Assembly (NCBI GenBank): GCA_017518185.1
Contig: JAFWWB010000082.1
Coordinates: 1-64,000 of the forward strand
From: Lachnospiraceae bacterium
Lineage (GTDB): Bacteria; Bacillota; Clostridia; Lachnospirales; Lachnospiraceae
DNA: 64,000 nt
Direction of reading: 5' to 3'
Notes under the pieces: model-generated
What the model was told of the DNA's origin: nothing
What the model saw: the letters and a program-made list of their open reading frames with translations, nothing else
The model's database searches: none
Part shown: in pieces, positions 18,745 to 26,936 of the stretch
Layout of the letters: each line of letters begins with the position of its first letter
Numbering within the stretch: the first letter of the stretch is position 1
Translations under genes and position numbers: made by a program

Positions 18745-20028
18745 TTACTGTCCGTCTTCATATTCCATGATATCCCTTGTAAGGCCGATCTCCTCACGCC
18801 GCCTGTCAATCATCTCATCAATCTCACTCACGCTATAGGTTACGATACCGGCCTCATGAAAGGCCTGCTGTATCTCATCCGCGGCATCTTTTCTTCCTTC
18901 CTCAGTATATGTGCTAAGGCAGATGAATCTTTCCCCTGTCTCCGAAAAACTATAAATTAAGACCGAGAAAGGTTCTATTTCCCTCAGATCACTCAGCTGT
19001 GGATAGCCGTATACAGTACTAAAATCCCCCTCCTCGCTGCATTCATACCATATTCTAAAGATACCGTCCCTGTCGATATATCCGCACCAGCCGTAGCCTG
19101 ATGCCGCTCCTGATGAACCGCCTCCCCTGACATATCCGCTGTAGCTGACGTAAGTCCAGGATCTGGACCAGCTGTCCACGATATAACAGAGCTCAAGCCT
19201 GTCATTCCTGTCTTTGATCAGGAGCTGGACTTCGAAATTATCAACATACACATCGACAGAAATGGTCAGCAGCAGCTCGCTTATCCCGTCCAATCCGCAG
19301 TCGATTATCCTCTCGCTTTCAATCGCAATATCTGCATCACCAAAATCATCCATTCCCCTGACAAGCCCGATGAGCTCATCCTTCGTATATTCCCTGCCCT
19401 TTTCCATCTTCTGTCCCAGTGGGAAATACTCCCCGCCGTCATAGCAGTCGTCCGCGATATAAACACCTCTGCCTCCGTTCAGGAACTCCTCATACAGAGG
19501 CCCGGGATCATAGACCGTCTCTGCCTCTTCATAGGATGTGAGCCTTTCCGTCACAGTATCAGCTCCGGGATCCGGATCTTCACCATCATTTACCTGCAGC
19601 TCTTCGTTCGAGGTATCGGGTTGGCTTTCTCCCCTTACCTCATCCGTGATGGAGGCCTCAGATCCGGAGTCTGTTTCCTCGGCTTCGGCAAGCAGCTTCT
19701 TAAGCCTTCGGCTCTCAGTATTATCCAGTGCCTCCTTCAGTACTTCAATGGCTGCTTCCTTATCCTCCTGATCAAGGTATAGTTCGGCCAGCGCCTCGTA
19801 CGCCTCGGGGTTCTTAGGATCTATTTCTATAGCTGCCTGATACGCCGCAACTGCCCTGTCATAATCCAGTTCCTCCAGATATCTTTCCGCCAGCTTCATC
19901 TGCTTTCTGTATTTCTGCGCCGGACTGTTGACCATAACAGCTATCACTATCACCACGATCAGCGCAACCGCCAGTGCCGCGATAATCGCTATCCAAATGC
20001 CTTTTCCCTTTTCCTTTTTGATGTCCAT
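18745..20028 (-). CDS. Membrane-anchored TPR protein with unique C-terminal domain
   Basis: A 427-residue protein. A short cytoplasmic N-terminus (MDIKKEKGKG) precedes a strong membrane segment (about 10-33). One to two TPR units follow (YDRAVAAYQAAIEIDPKNPEAYEALAELYLDQEDKEAAIEVL, about 54-105), then an acidic Ser/Glu-rich linker. The C-terminal domain of about 260 residues has unknown function and includes a Gly/Ser/Tyr-rich loop (YVRGGGSSGAASGYGW). The N-terminal 110 residues are nearly identical in plan to the 22093-23277 protein and to the pseudogene at 24328-25374, but the C-terminal part differs completely. It follows the kinase gene by 54 bases and is probably co-transcribed. A role in sensing or scaffolding for the secretion locus is inference. 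Confidence 0.78.
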   Translation of the reverse strand: MDIKKEKGKGIWIAIIAALAVALIVVIVIAVMVNSPAQKYRKQMKLAERYLEELDYDRAVAAYQAAIEIDPKNPEAYEALAELYLDQEDKEAAIEVLKEALDNTESRRLKKLLAEAEETDSGSEASITDEVRGESQPDTSNEELQVNDGEDPDPGADTVTERLTSYEEAETVYDPGPLYEEFLNGGRGVYIADDCYDGGEYFPLGQKMEKGREYTKDELIGLVRGMDDFGDADIAIESERIIDCGLDGISELLLTISVDVYVDNFEVQLLIKDRNDRLELCYIVDSWSRSWTYVSYSGYVRGGGSSGAASGYGWCGYIDRDGIFRIWYECSEEGDFSTVYGYPQLSDLREIEPFSVLIYSFSETGERFICLSTYTEEGRKDAADEIQQAFHEAGIVTYSVSEIDEMIDRRREEIGLTRDIMEYEDGQ

Positions 20029-20082
20029 TTATCAGTCCCCTCTGTATCAGCGTTATCCCGAATCTGTCGGCCCTGTCTTTTC

Positions 20083-22002
20083 TCACTTTCTGCGTGGCCA
20101 GATGATCCACACTCCGATCAGAAGCACCAGCGATGATATAAGCGTTATGATCACATGCTTCGACATATCAAGAGAGAACCCGGCTTCGGATTCCGGTATG
20201 CACATCATTACCCCGTAGTCGTTTCCATCCGTCCGGTAATACCCGTAATAATATCCGCTGATATAAGGACGATGAAGGTGATCGGATTCGTATGTATGCC
20301 ATGTCAGCCCCAGTGACAGGCATCCGTATCCTATCTTTTCGGTAGGATTAAACTGAGCAGCGGAAGCTGTGAGATTTCTTCCTATATCATAGTCATTATC
20401 CTCATAACTGGCAGCCGGTTTGGATGCCCATAATCCCTGCCATTCGTATTCCTGCATCTCACCTATCACATATAAATTCTCCTGCTCTTCTAAAACTCCC
20501 AGAAGTTCCCCTGTCCGCCGGACATAATTATCATAATATGCATCCAATTCAGTCACTTCATGGTATTTTAAAGACATATAATGCTCTGCCGCATAAGATA
20601 ATGTTTCATCATCTACCATTTCTTCCGCTATCTTCTTTTCCAGCTCCTTGAGCCTATGCTCCGGCAGGATACTGTCCCAGAAGACACAGAGCAAACCGGT
20701 GAGTACTATTATCACTGCCGTGAGGATCAGCTTAAGCCCCACGGTATTTCTTTTCCGCGTCCCGGACACGGTTTTACCCTTAGCTGCCGGAGCTCCGCCT
20801 GCAATATTCCCCTGTACCGGGCTGCTTACCGTTTTTTCCGCTGCCGGTACCGGTGCAGCTGTAACGGTCTGAGCTGCCTTAGCTGTATCAGCCAAAGGTG
20901 CAGGCGGCACTATTGCCTGCTGCCTTGTGCCATAGAGATACATGGTATCATTTTTATCCGACTCGGGCTCTGCCGGCCGGGCCGCCTGTAAAGGCTGAGC
21001 AAACAGCATTTCCGTTGCATCGTTTTCTTCCGGAGCCGGCATCCCGGGTGCTATGTTAACCGTGCCTTGTACTGTCCCGAGGCTCTCCAGTGCCTGCTGC
21101 ATCTCCGAAGCACTGCTGAAACGGTCCTCTGGTGCAAAAGCACAGGCCTTCAGTATTATCTGTCCCAGCCCGTCCTGTGCGTCGGCCGGTAGCGGCATCG
21201 CCTCACCTGACAGTCTGCGGTTCATGGCTGTCTGCTTATCGGAAAGTCCCATGGGCTGCGGATAAGGCGGCTGAAACGGAAGCCGGTTCCTGTTACACAT
21301 GCGGTACAGCATAATGCCGAGTGAATATATATCCACCGACGAGCCATAAGGACGGTGCATGACGATCTCGGGCGCCATATACGGAGGTGAGCCTGCCAGC
21401 AGCATCGTACTTCCGGTGCTCTCCATAGTTCTCGCGATACCGAAATCACCAAGCTTATAATCCCCGCTTTTGGAGATAAAGACATTCTCCGGTTTTACAT
21501 CCCTGTGGATCACGTTATGCTCGTGACAATACGCCAGAGCCCTGCAGATGTCGATACCGAGCTTTACTATCTGTTTCCGCTCAAGATTTCCTCCTGCAGG
21601 GAACGAAGCCGAAAACGGCTGAAGCAGTTCCATCCTTAAAAGCACGTCCCAGCCGCGGTGGTCGGCATGCTCCAGCACCGCATGATCCTCATAGCTGACG
21701 ACGTTTCCATGCCCCTTCAGTTCATTCATTACTGCTATCTCTTTTACGATAGCATCAACTATTCCCCTGAAATACGCGATGGCAGAGCCTTCATCCATCC
21801 CTTCCGCCAGTGCGCTGTTCCATTCATTTTCCGATGCAGGGATGCTTATGACCTTAAGGGCAGAAACGGAACGCAAGCCGAAGTTCTCGCGTTCTATCTC
21901 AAAAACAGTACCATAGGTACCGCTCCCAAGCTGCCGGGTAATATGCCACTCCCCCCAAAAAGGCTCCAACGACTTATAATACCCTGTATCCAAATACATC
22001 AT
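20083..22002 (-). CDS. Membrane-anchored Hanks-type serine/threonine protein kinase
   Basis: A 639-residue protein with an N-terminal kinase domain (about 18-310). Visible are the Gly loop GSGTYGTVFE, the ATP lysine in ALKV, the catalytic loop HRDVKPEN near 165, DFG near 187 and APE. All catalytic residues are present. A Pro/Ala-rich juxtamembrane linker leads to a membrane segment (about 420-441). An external region of about 165 residues is followed by a second C-terminal membrane segment (about 612-632), an unusual double-pass layout without PASTA repeats. Natural partners are the FHA domains encoded at 33-44 kb (EssC-like, VWA-FHA). No PP2C phosphatase was seen. GAGGAGG directly abuts the first ATG, so the start could be a few codons later. 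Confidence 0.93.
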   Translation of the reverse strand: MMYLDTGYYKSLEPFWGEWHITRQLGSGTYGTVFEIERENFGLRSVSALKVISIPASENEWNSALAEGMDEGSAIAYFRGIVDAIVKEIAVMNELKGHGNVVSYEDHAVLEHADHRGWDVLLRMELLQPFSASFPAGGNLERKQIVKLGIDICRALAYCHEHNVIHRDVKPENVFISKSGDYKLGDFGIARTMESTGSTMLLAGSPPYMAPEIVMHRPYGSSVDIYSLGIMLYRMCNRNRLPFQPPYPQPMGLSDKQTAMNRRLSGEAMPLPADAQDGLGQIILKACAFAPEDRFSSASEMQQALESLGTVQGTVNIAPGMPAPEENDATEMLFAQPLQAARPAEPESDKNDTMYLYGTRQQAIVPPAPLADTAKAAQTVTAAPVPAAEKTVSSPVQGNIAGGAPAAKGKTVSGTRKRNTVGLKLILTAVIIVLTGLLCVFWDSILPEHRLKELEKKIAEEMVDDETLSYAAEHYMSLKYHEVTELDAYYDNYVRRTGELLGVLEEQENLYVIGEMQEYEWQGLWASKPAASYEDNDYDIGRNLTASAAQFNPTEKIGYGCLSLGLTWHTYESDHLHRPYISGYYYGYYRTDGNDYGVMMCIPESEAGFSLDMSKHVIITLISSLVLLIGVWIIWPRRK

Positions 22003-22092
22003 CCTCCTCTGTCATAATTTTCTGTCCGCCGGCTGCTATTTCCCGGATCTGCGCAGCTTTCAATTCTGCCTTTCCAAAACCGTTCGTATGTA

Positions 22093-23277
22093 TCATTTTT
22101 CTATATATAAAGCGGGACGCACGCCCTCATCGTCAACATTTACATTGATGGCGTTGATCCATCCGGTGTACCCGTAGCCCCACACATAGCACGCAGTGTC
22201 GGTACCGCACCTCGAGCGCGTCCACCACCAGCCGCACAGCTGCCCGATGCAGCTCTCATCATAGCCCAAACCGGCATACAGGGTGTTGTAATCCTCCTGT
22301 GTGATAGTGTTTACATATACCCCGTTGTTCACAGCATTCACGGTTGCCCCGGTCATGAGCGCCTGGCAGTATCCTTCGTCATTCCAGCTTCTGAAGCTGT
22401 AATACTTTCTGATATCCTCCACGCTTAAACAGAACAGCTTATCAGCTGTGTCATTGCCGCCTTCCGTTTCCCAAAATGCATTATCCGGATTGCTGAGGGT
22501 CTCTGTCCGTATCCTTCCCTGCTCCTTCGGTGTAAAAGCCGCATTCATAAAATCATCATTAAGCCATTTTCTCAGGGAACAGCTCTCCCATGTAACATCA
22601 GTCAATTCCGAATTATAAGGCTGACGATCCAGGATATAACGACTGATCAGCAGCACGCTGTCTCCGCGGTCCTCCAGTATCTCCCATTCTATAGGCTCGG
22701 GGCCGTTTGCCTCATCACCGTCCTGCTCGTAATGTCCGAATACCGCATAACCTTCGTCGTTCACTATGTATCCTCCATCAGAAACTACAGGTTCTGCGCT
22801 TTCTTCTTCAGTGATATGGTCAGCTTCGTTATCGGCGTTCTTTACTTCTTTTCCCTGCTCTGCAGCGCTTTCAGCTTCCGCTGCAGCCTCTTCAACAGAA
22901 TCTTTCTCCGCCTCCGCGATCCTGGTTTCCGTCTCCGATAGCAGTATCTTAAGCTCCTCAGCCTCTGTTTCACCGACACCTGCCTTCAATATCTCAAGAG
23001 CTTCCTCATCTTCGCCCCTGTCGATATACAACTCCGCCAGCGCCTCATACGCTTCGGGGTTCTCCGGATCGATATCTATTGCCGCACGGTACGCAGCAAC
23101 AGCTTTATCATAATCCAGTTCCTCCATATATCTCTCCGCCAGCTTAAGCTGCTTACTGTACTTCTGCGCCGGGCTGTTAGCTATAACAGCTATCACTACC
23201 ACCACTATGAGCGCCACCGCCAGTGTCACGATGACCGCGATCCATATGCCTTTTCCGTTTTCTTTTTTAATGTCCAT
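22093..23277 (-). CDS. Membrane-anchored TPR protein with DUF6273 domain
   Basis: A 394-residue protein. The start at 23277 (MDIKKENGKG) is preferred because GAGGTGG lies 8 bases upstream. A membrane segment (about 10-33) is followed by TPR units (YDKAVAAYRAAIDIDPENPEAYEALAELYIDRG), an acidic Ala/Glu linker, and a C-terminal DUF6273-like domain. That domain has recurring hallmarks: PIEWEILEDRGDSVLLIS, CSLRKWLNDDFMNAAF, a serine/asparagine SNPDN motif, DKLFCLS, a WWTRS stretch and a GVRPALYIEK ending. The domain is probably extracellular; its activity is unknown. A terminator/promoter pair (23309-23346) lies just upstream, so this gene and the kinase unit can be transcribed independently of the nuclease gene. 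Confidence 0.82.
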   Translation of the reverse strand: MDIKKENGKGIWIAVIVTLAVALIVVVVIAVIANSPAQKYSKQLKLAERYMEELDYDKAVAAYRAAIDIDPENPEAYEALAELYIDRGEDEEALEILKAGVGETEAEELKILLSETETRIAEAEKDSVEEAAAEAESAAEQGKEVKNADNEADHITEEESAEPVVSDGGYIVNDEGYAVFGHYEQDGDEANGPEPIEWEILEDRGDSVLLISRYILDRQPYNSELTDVTWESCSLRKWLNDDFMNAAFTPKEQGRIRTETLSNPDNAFWETEGGNDTADKLFCLSVEDIRKYYSFRSWNDEGYCQALMTGATVNAVNNGVYVNTITQEDYNTLYAGLGYDESCIGQLCGWWWTRSRCGTDTACYVWGYGYTGWINAINVNVDDEGVRPALYIEK

Positions 23278-23308
23278 TTTTTGGTCCACCTCTTTTTCGA
23301 TGTTTCTC

Positions 23309-23337
23309 ATAGTATCACAAAAGCGGCAGACTGTGAA
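23309..23337 (-). promoter_or_regulatory. Promoter of the TPR-DUF6273/kinase unit, overlapping a terminator
   Basis: TTCACA (23332-23337), 17-base spacer and TACTAT (23309-23314) with an extended TGA on the minus strand. The -35 and part of the spacer lie inside the terminator hairpin at 23318-23346. Confidence 0.65.
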
Positions 23338-23346
23338 GTCTGCCGC
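23318..23346 (-). terminator. Rho-independent terminator after the PDDEXK nuclease gene
   Basis: A perfect 10-bp stem (GCGGCAGACT/AGTCTGCCGC at 23323-23332 and 23337-23346, 4-base loop) is followed by TTTT on the minus strand, about 50 bases after the 23394 stop. Confidence 0.85.
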
Positions 23347-23393
23347 CCAGTCACAGGGGACATGCCCGCGTATGCGTCACTTTTCTATCAGCG

Positions 23394-24230
23394 TCATATT
23401 GATTTCTTTCCCACAATCTTTGCATACATTTCTCTTTGCGTTTGAGGAACACTCAACGCATCCATTGCCTGTTCAACAGTAAGCTTCAAATTCTTCATCA
23501 AATTCTGAATATTATTTGCCATTACCTGTTTTGTATTTTCATTTCTCACATCTTCAATGACTTTACACATTTCAGCCACCCCTTTCTCGTTTTCTTTAAA
23601 GTACCGAGCTCTATCTGCCAAAATTTCAAAATACATATCATCCGGATTCGAACAAGAGAAGTCGTGCATCAATTTCCCCAGCTCTGTCGCGTTATTTTGA
23701 TCAGCACCATTCACATATAAGATATGCTGCCCATCTTCAAACGCCTCATCAATATTTGTGATTCGACGTTCTACAGTATATATCGGCTTATTCTTCCCTA
23801 TCACATCACTCTCGGTTATGAATATTACATAAGCATTGGGTAACTGATCAAATTCATCGCTCGGCCTCAAGGCATTTGAATCAAGCATGCTTGCATGATA
23901 TCTCGCTCTTTTGAATCCAGCTCCCCGGTCATCCCGCTGGATCTCGATATTGTACTTCGTTCCATCAGCTTCTTCTGCCTCAACATCGAGCCAAATATCC
24001 CGCCCCTGCAAATTTTTTAAAAGTTTCTGAGTTTCAACCCGGTTTACCTTAAGTCCAGGCTTTCCCAATACTATCTGCAGAATCAATTCCGTGCCCGGAA
24101 TATTATCGCTTAGACAGGCATTCATAAAAGTATTATCGAACATCCGAAATCCTCTTATTCTCTGAAGATCTTCCTGATGTTGCTGCTCTTTGCGCGCCTG
24201 TACATCCTGATTCAGTTGTTCGTCGTGCAT
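23394..24230 (-). CDS. PD-(D/E)XK nuclease family protein (Rpn/transposase-like)
   Basis: A 278-residue protein of the PD-(D/E)XK nuclease family often annotated as Rpn recombination-promoting nuclease or PDDEXK transposase. The N-terminal part has the typical FRMFDNTFMNACL and ELILQIVLGKPGLKVNRVETQK stretch. The catalytic core follows, with an aspartate in DIWLDVEAEE and the acidic-x-Gln motif in YNIEIQRDD. The C-terminal region is helical. The DNA looks more AT-rich than its neighbours. It carries its own promoter and terminator, so it behaves as a self-contained cassette inside the secretion locus, between two TPR-DUF6273 paralogues. No terminal inverted repeats were seen, so transposition is not shown. 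AAGGAG lies 9 bases before the ATG. Confidence 0.87.
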   Translation of the reverse strand: MHDEQLNQDVQARKEQQHQEDLQRIRGFRMFDNTFMNACLSDNIPGTELILQIVLGKPGLKVNRVETQKLLKNLQGRDIWLDVEAEEADGTKYNIEIQRDDRGAGFKRARYHASMLDSNALRPSDEFDQLPNAYVIFITESDVIGKNKPIYTVERRITNIDEAFEDGQHILYVNGADQNNATELGKLMHDFSCSNPDDMYFEILADRARYFKENEKGVAEMCKVIEDVRNENTKQVMANNIQNLMKNLKLTVEQAMDALSVPQTQREMYAKIVGKKSI

Positions 24231-24257
24231 CTGCTGCCACTCCTTATTCTCAATATT

Positions 24258-24286
24258 ATAATACTACAAATAGGGGCGTTATTCAA
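24258..24286 (-). promoter_or_regulatory. Promoter of the PDDEXK nuclease gene
   Basis: TTGAAT (24281-24286), 17-base spacer and TATTAT (24258-24263) on the minus strand, about 28 bases before the start codon at 24230. A TATAAT two bases further on could be the true -10. Confidence 0.65.
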
Positions 24287-24327
24287 CGTCTTTGAACGAT
24301 CTAACCATGGCTTCCCACGCGTAGGTG

Positions 24328-25374
24328 TCATTTTTCTATGTATAGAGCGGGACGCACACCGTTGAGGCCGCTATCCACATCGTCGAAGAAGATCCTGCCG
24401 ACGTACCCGTATATAGGCACGAGTCATGCACTAATACTGAAGTTGCCCGGTGAACGCAGCCACCACCAGCCACACGGCCGCCCAATGCAGCTCTCATCAT
24501 AACCCACCGAAGCTATCCAGTTATTATAATCCTCCTGCGTATACGTAAAGATACCCGCCCCATTTTTCACTGCCTGCACAGTGGCTTCAGTCATGAGCGC
24601 CTGGCTGTATCCGCACTGAACATCATCATCCCAGCTGTTGAAGCTGTAAAGGTTCCTTATTTCCTCAATACTTAAACAGAACAGCTTATCCTGTGTGTCA
24701 TTGCCGCCTTCATTTCCAAAGTATGCATTATCCGGATTGCTGAGGGTCACCGTCTGTACCAATCCCTGCTCACCAGGCGTAAAGGCAGTGTTAAGAAAAT
24801 CTTTGTTCAGCCAGTGTCTCAATGTGCAGTTTTCCCAGGTAATATCGGTGTCTTCCATATTATAGGGCTGCGCGTCAAGGATATATCTGCTTATGAGCAG
24901 CATGCTGCCACCGTTATCCTCCAGCACCTCCCATTCTATTGGTTCGGGGCCATTGGATTCATCCCCATCCCGCTCATATCGTCCGATGGTCACATAACCT
25001 TCATCGTTTATGGAGTACCCGCCATCGGAAACTACCGGTTCTGTTCTTTCCTCTTCATTTAGCATGACAGTTTCTGTATCCGTGCCGTTCCCATCTTTTT
25101 CCTGCATTACGGCAGTTTTTTCATTCTCCCCTGCATCCGCGGCAGGCTCTTCTCCGGAGCTGCCCGCCCCGTCCTCTTTCTCAGACGTCTCCGCTTCAGC
25201 CAACAGCTTCTTCAGCTTCCTGCTTTCCGTATTCTCCAGCGATTCATTCAGGATCTCGATGGCAGCTTCCTTATCCTCCTGCTCAAGGAACAACTCCGCC
25301 AATGCCTCATACGCTTCCGGGTTTTTCGGATCGATATCTATTGCCGCACGATACGCTGCTATCGCCCTGCCCAT
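24328..25374 (-). pseudogene. Truncated TPR-DUF6273 gene with an in-frame TGA
   Basis: This is a degraded paralogue of the 22093-23277 gene. The reading frame starts directly inside the TPR (MGRAIAAYRAAIDIDPK), so the membrane anchor is missing. The TPR and DUF6273 domains then run well to a TGA at 24424-24426. Beyond that stop the same frame continues for 31 codons, ending in GVRPALYIEK and a natural stop at 24328, exactly as in the intact paralogue. The TGA falls where the paralogue has Cys (ACYVWGYGY versus A-stop-LVPIYGY). The simplest reading is 5' loss plus a nonsense mutation. Selenocysteine is conceivable but not supported by a good hairpin. An open reading frame of 316 codons remains and may still be translated after the upstream lipoprotein gene. 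Confidence 0.8.
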
Positions 25375-25383
25375 GCTTATCCC

Positions 25384-25968
25384 TTAATCGATCGGTGTAT
25401 ACAGATAGTTCCCGTTTTTGTCCCGTACAGGACCTATATAACCCTTATGATCGATACTGAAGCAGAAAACCTGTCCTTTGTCATCGCTAAGCTCAAGCAT
25501 ATAAACCCCGTCCGTATCATCAACAAGGCTTAATCCAACAGCCTTTGAACATCCGGCTTCATACAGTCGGGACGCTGCCCCATAGACAGCACTCTCACTT
25601 CCGAAAGACACATTTTCCATAAGAAAAGACTTTATCTGTTCGATCACCTCTTCAGACATTTCCGCATCCTCCTTAGTCTCATTGTCTATGATAGTGACTC
25701 CGTTGTCAACCGTCGCAACCGTTTCGGTACCTCCCGATCCGGCTGCTTCCGACGTTTCCTGTTCCCCTCTATCTTCTGCCGCAACAGGCGCTGTATCTTC
25801 TTCTGAAGCATTAACACCTTTTTTCTCTGTTCCATATCCTTCCTTCAGAGCTTCTTCCCTGACCGTGGCTTCAGCATCCGTATACCTGCCCCTGTCCGTA
25901 GTCTCAGCGGTACCGCAGCCGGCTGCCAGCAAAAGTACGGAGGCTGCCATTATCATGATCCTTTTCAT
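25384..25968 (-). CDS. Putative lipoprotein
   Basis: A 194-residue protein. The start at 25968 (MKRIMIMAASV) is chosen because GAGGTG lies 6 bases upstream and it gives a clean lipoprotein signal. The lipobox is LAAGC (Cys near 18). A long Glu/Thr/Ala-rich low-complexity linker (about 20-115) leads to a small C-terminal domain of about 75 residues (EEVIEQIKSFLMENV to NGNYLYTPID). No family is recognised. It lies 10 bases downstream of the HExxH gene and directly upstream of the truncated DUF6273 gene, within the LytTR-linked unit that begins at 27566. It may be a surface partner of the effector, for example an immunity or docking lipoprotein, which is inference. Confidence 0.72.
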   Translation of the reverse strand: MKRIMIMAASVLLLAAGCGTAETTDRGRYTDAEATVREEALKEGYGTEKKGVNASEEDTAPVAAEDRGEQETSEAAGSGGTETVATVDNGVTIIDNETKEDAEMSEEVIEQIKSFLMENVSFGSESAVYGAASRLYEAGCSKAVGLSLVDDTDGVYMLELSDDKGQVFCFSIDHKGYIGPVRDKNGNYLYTPID

Positions 25969-25978
25969 CTTCATCACC

Positions 25979-26923
25979 TCACCAGGATCCCCTGTACTTT
26001 GGATCATGCCCCGCAACATCCTGTTTCTGTCCTGCAAAATTCTTTGCATCCCACTCAATCGGCTGTGTTACATACGCATCATATCCGTCATTTTGTACAG
26101 TTTTATAGTTTCCGCTCTTGAAATTCTCCCCCCACTGCCTCAGTGTCTCTTCGCTGACCATGAATTTCCCGGGGTTGTCAACCGCCGTATGCTGGTAACA
26201 ATGCCTCATCTCATGTATGAGTGTTCTGAAGATCATGTACGTATCCCCACCGCCCTTCAGATATCTGGAATTAAGAGTTACGCTGTTCGTCCCCCAGGTA
26301 TACTGTCCTCTCGTGCCGCTTCCCAGGTCGTTAAATGTTATATCCGGATTAACATCCGTTCCCATTATCGCATTCACTTCCCTCATGAATCTCGTAAGCA
26401 TAGCCTTGCGTTCTTCCGGGGTAGCCTTATTCCACGTCTCTTCCGAATACTCATCCCTGTCCATAAGAGACTGGCACATCTCACTCATATAATGGTCTAC
26501 CATCTGCTCCTGATACTTATCTACATTACTGTACTCATATCCCATCTTGTGCCGGTAGTACAACTCATCCAGTCCGAGAGCCTTCAGTATGTCCATATTG
26601 ATCTTCTCAATAGCCCTGAAAACCCGCTTTATACCCAGATCCTTCAGATATCCGGTGAGATACTTTTCCGTTTTAAGATAATGACCCGTGATATACTTAA
26701 GTGCTTTCCCGAGATTATCAGCCTTTACAGCTTCATCCATAACATCGGATTCTATCCTGATGAGCTGTTTTACGATACCCATCAGCACCGAAGCATCATC
26801 CATAGTTATGGCGTTTCTGACGGATCGTATCTCATCAAGCTGAAGCCTCTTATCACGGCCGTAATCAAAGAATCTGTCTGCCTCCTGCACTGCTCTGTCC
26901 GGGTTTATATAAATCTCTGCCAT
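25979..26923 (-). CDS. Putative HExxH zinc metallopeptidase, candidate secreted effector
   Basis: A 314-residue protein. ATG at 26923 (MAEIYINPDR) has AAGGAGG 8 bases upstream. The N-terminal about 130 residues are helical and hydrophilic, with no signal peptide. The C-terminal part contains the zinc-binding motif HEMRH (LIHEMRHCYQH near 239), preceded by a beta-strand region GQYTWGTNSVTLNSRYL. A downstream QPIEWDAKNFA could supply the third ligand. This layout (helical lead plus HExxH domain, in a WXG100 locus) suits a leaderless type VII effector or a phage-like neutral peptidase. It follows the adaptor-like gene by 13 bases. The substrate is unknown, and effector status is inferred from context only. 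Confidence 0.68.
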   Translation of the reverse strand: MAEIYINPDRAVQEADRFFDYGRDKRLQLDEIRSVRNAITMDDASVLMGIVKQLIRIESDVMDEAVKADNLGKALKYITGHYLKTEKYLTGYLKDLGIKRVFRAIEKINMDILKALGLDELYYRHKMGYEYSNVDKYQEQMVDHYMSEMCQSLMDRDEYSEETWNKATPEERKAMLTRFMREVNAIMGTDVNPDITFNDLGSGTRGQYTWGTNSVTLNSRYLKGGGDTYMIFRTLIHEMRHCYQHTAVDNPGKFMVSEETLRQWGENFKSGNYKTVQNDGYDAYVTQPIEWDAKNFAGQKQDVAGHDPKYRGSW

Positions 26924-26936
26924 CTTCTTCTCCTCC

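Noticed and set aside
23394-24230. The PDDEXK protein as part of an insertion sequence
   Set aside because: No terminal inverted repeats or target duplications were seen around the cassette.
24380-24430. Selenocysteine insertion at the TGA aligned to Cys
   Set aside because: Only a weak 5-bp stem with a G-U pair follows, the gene has also lost its 5' end, and no sel gene is in view. Kept as an alternative in the finding, not as the call.
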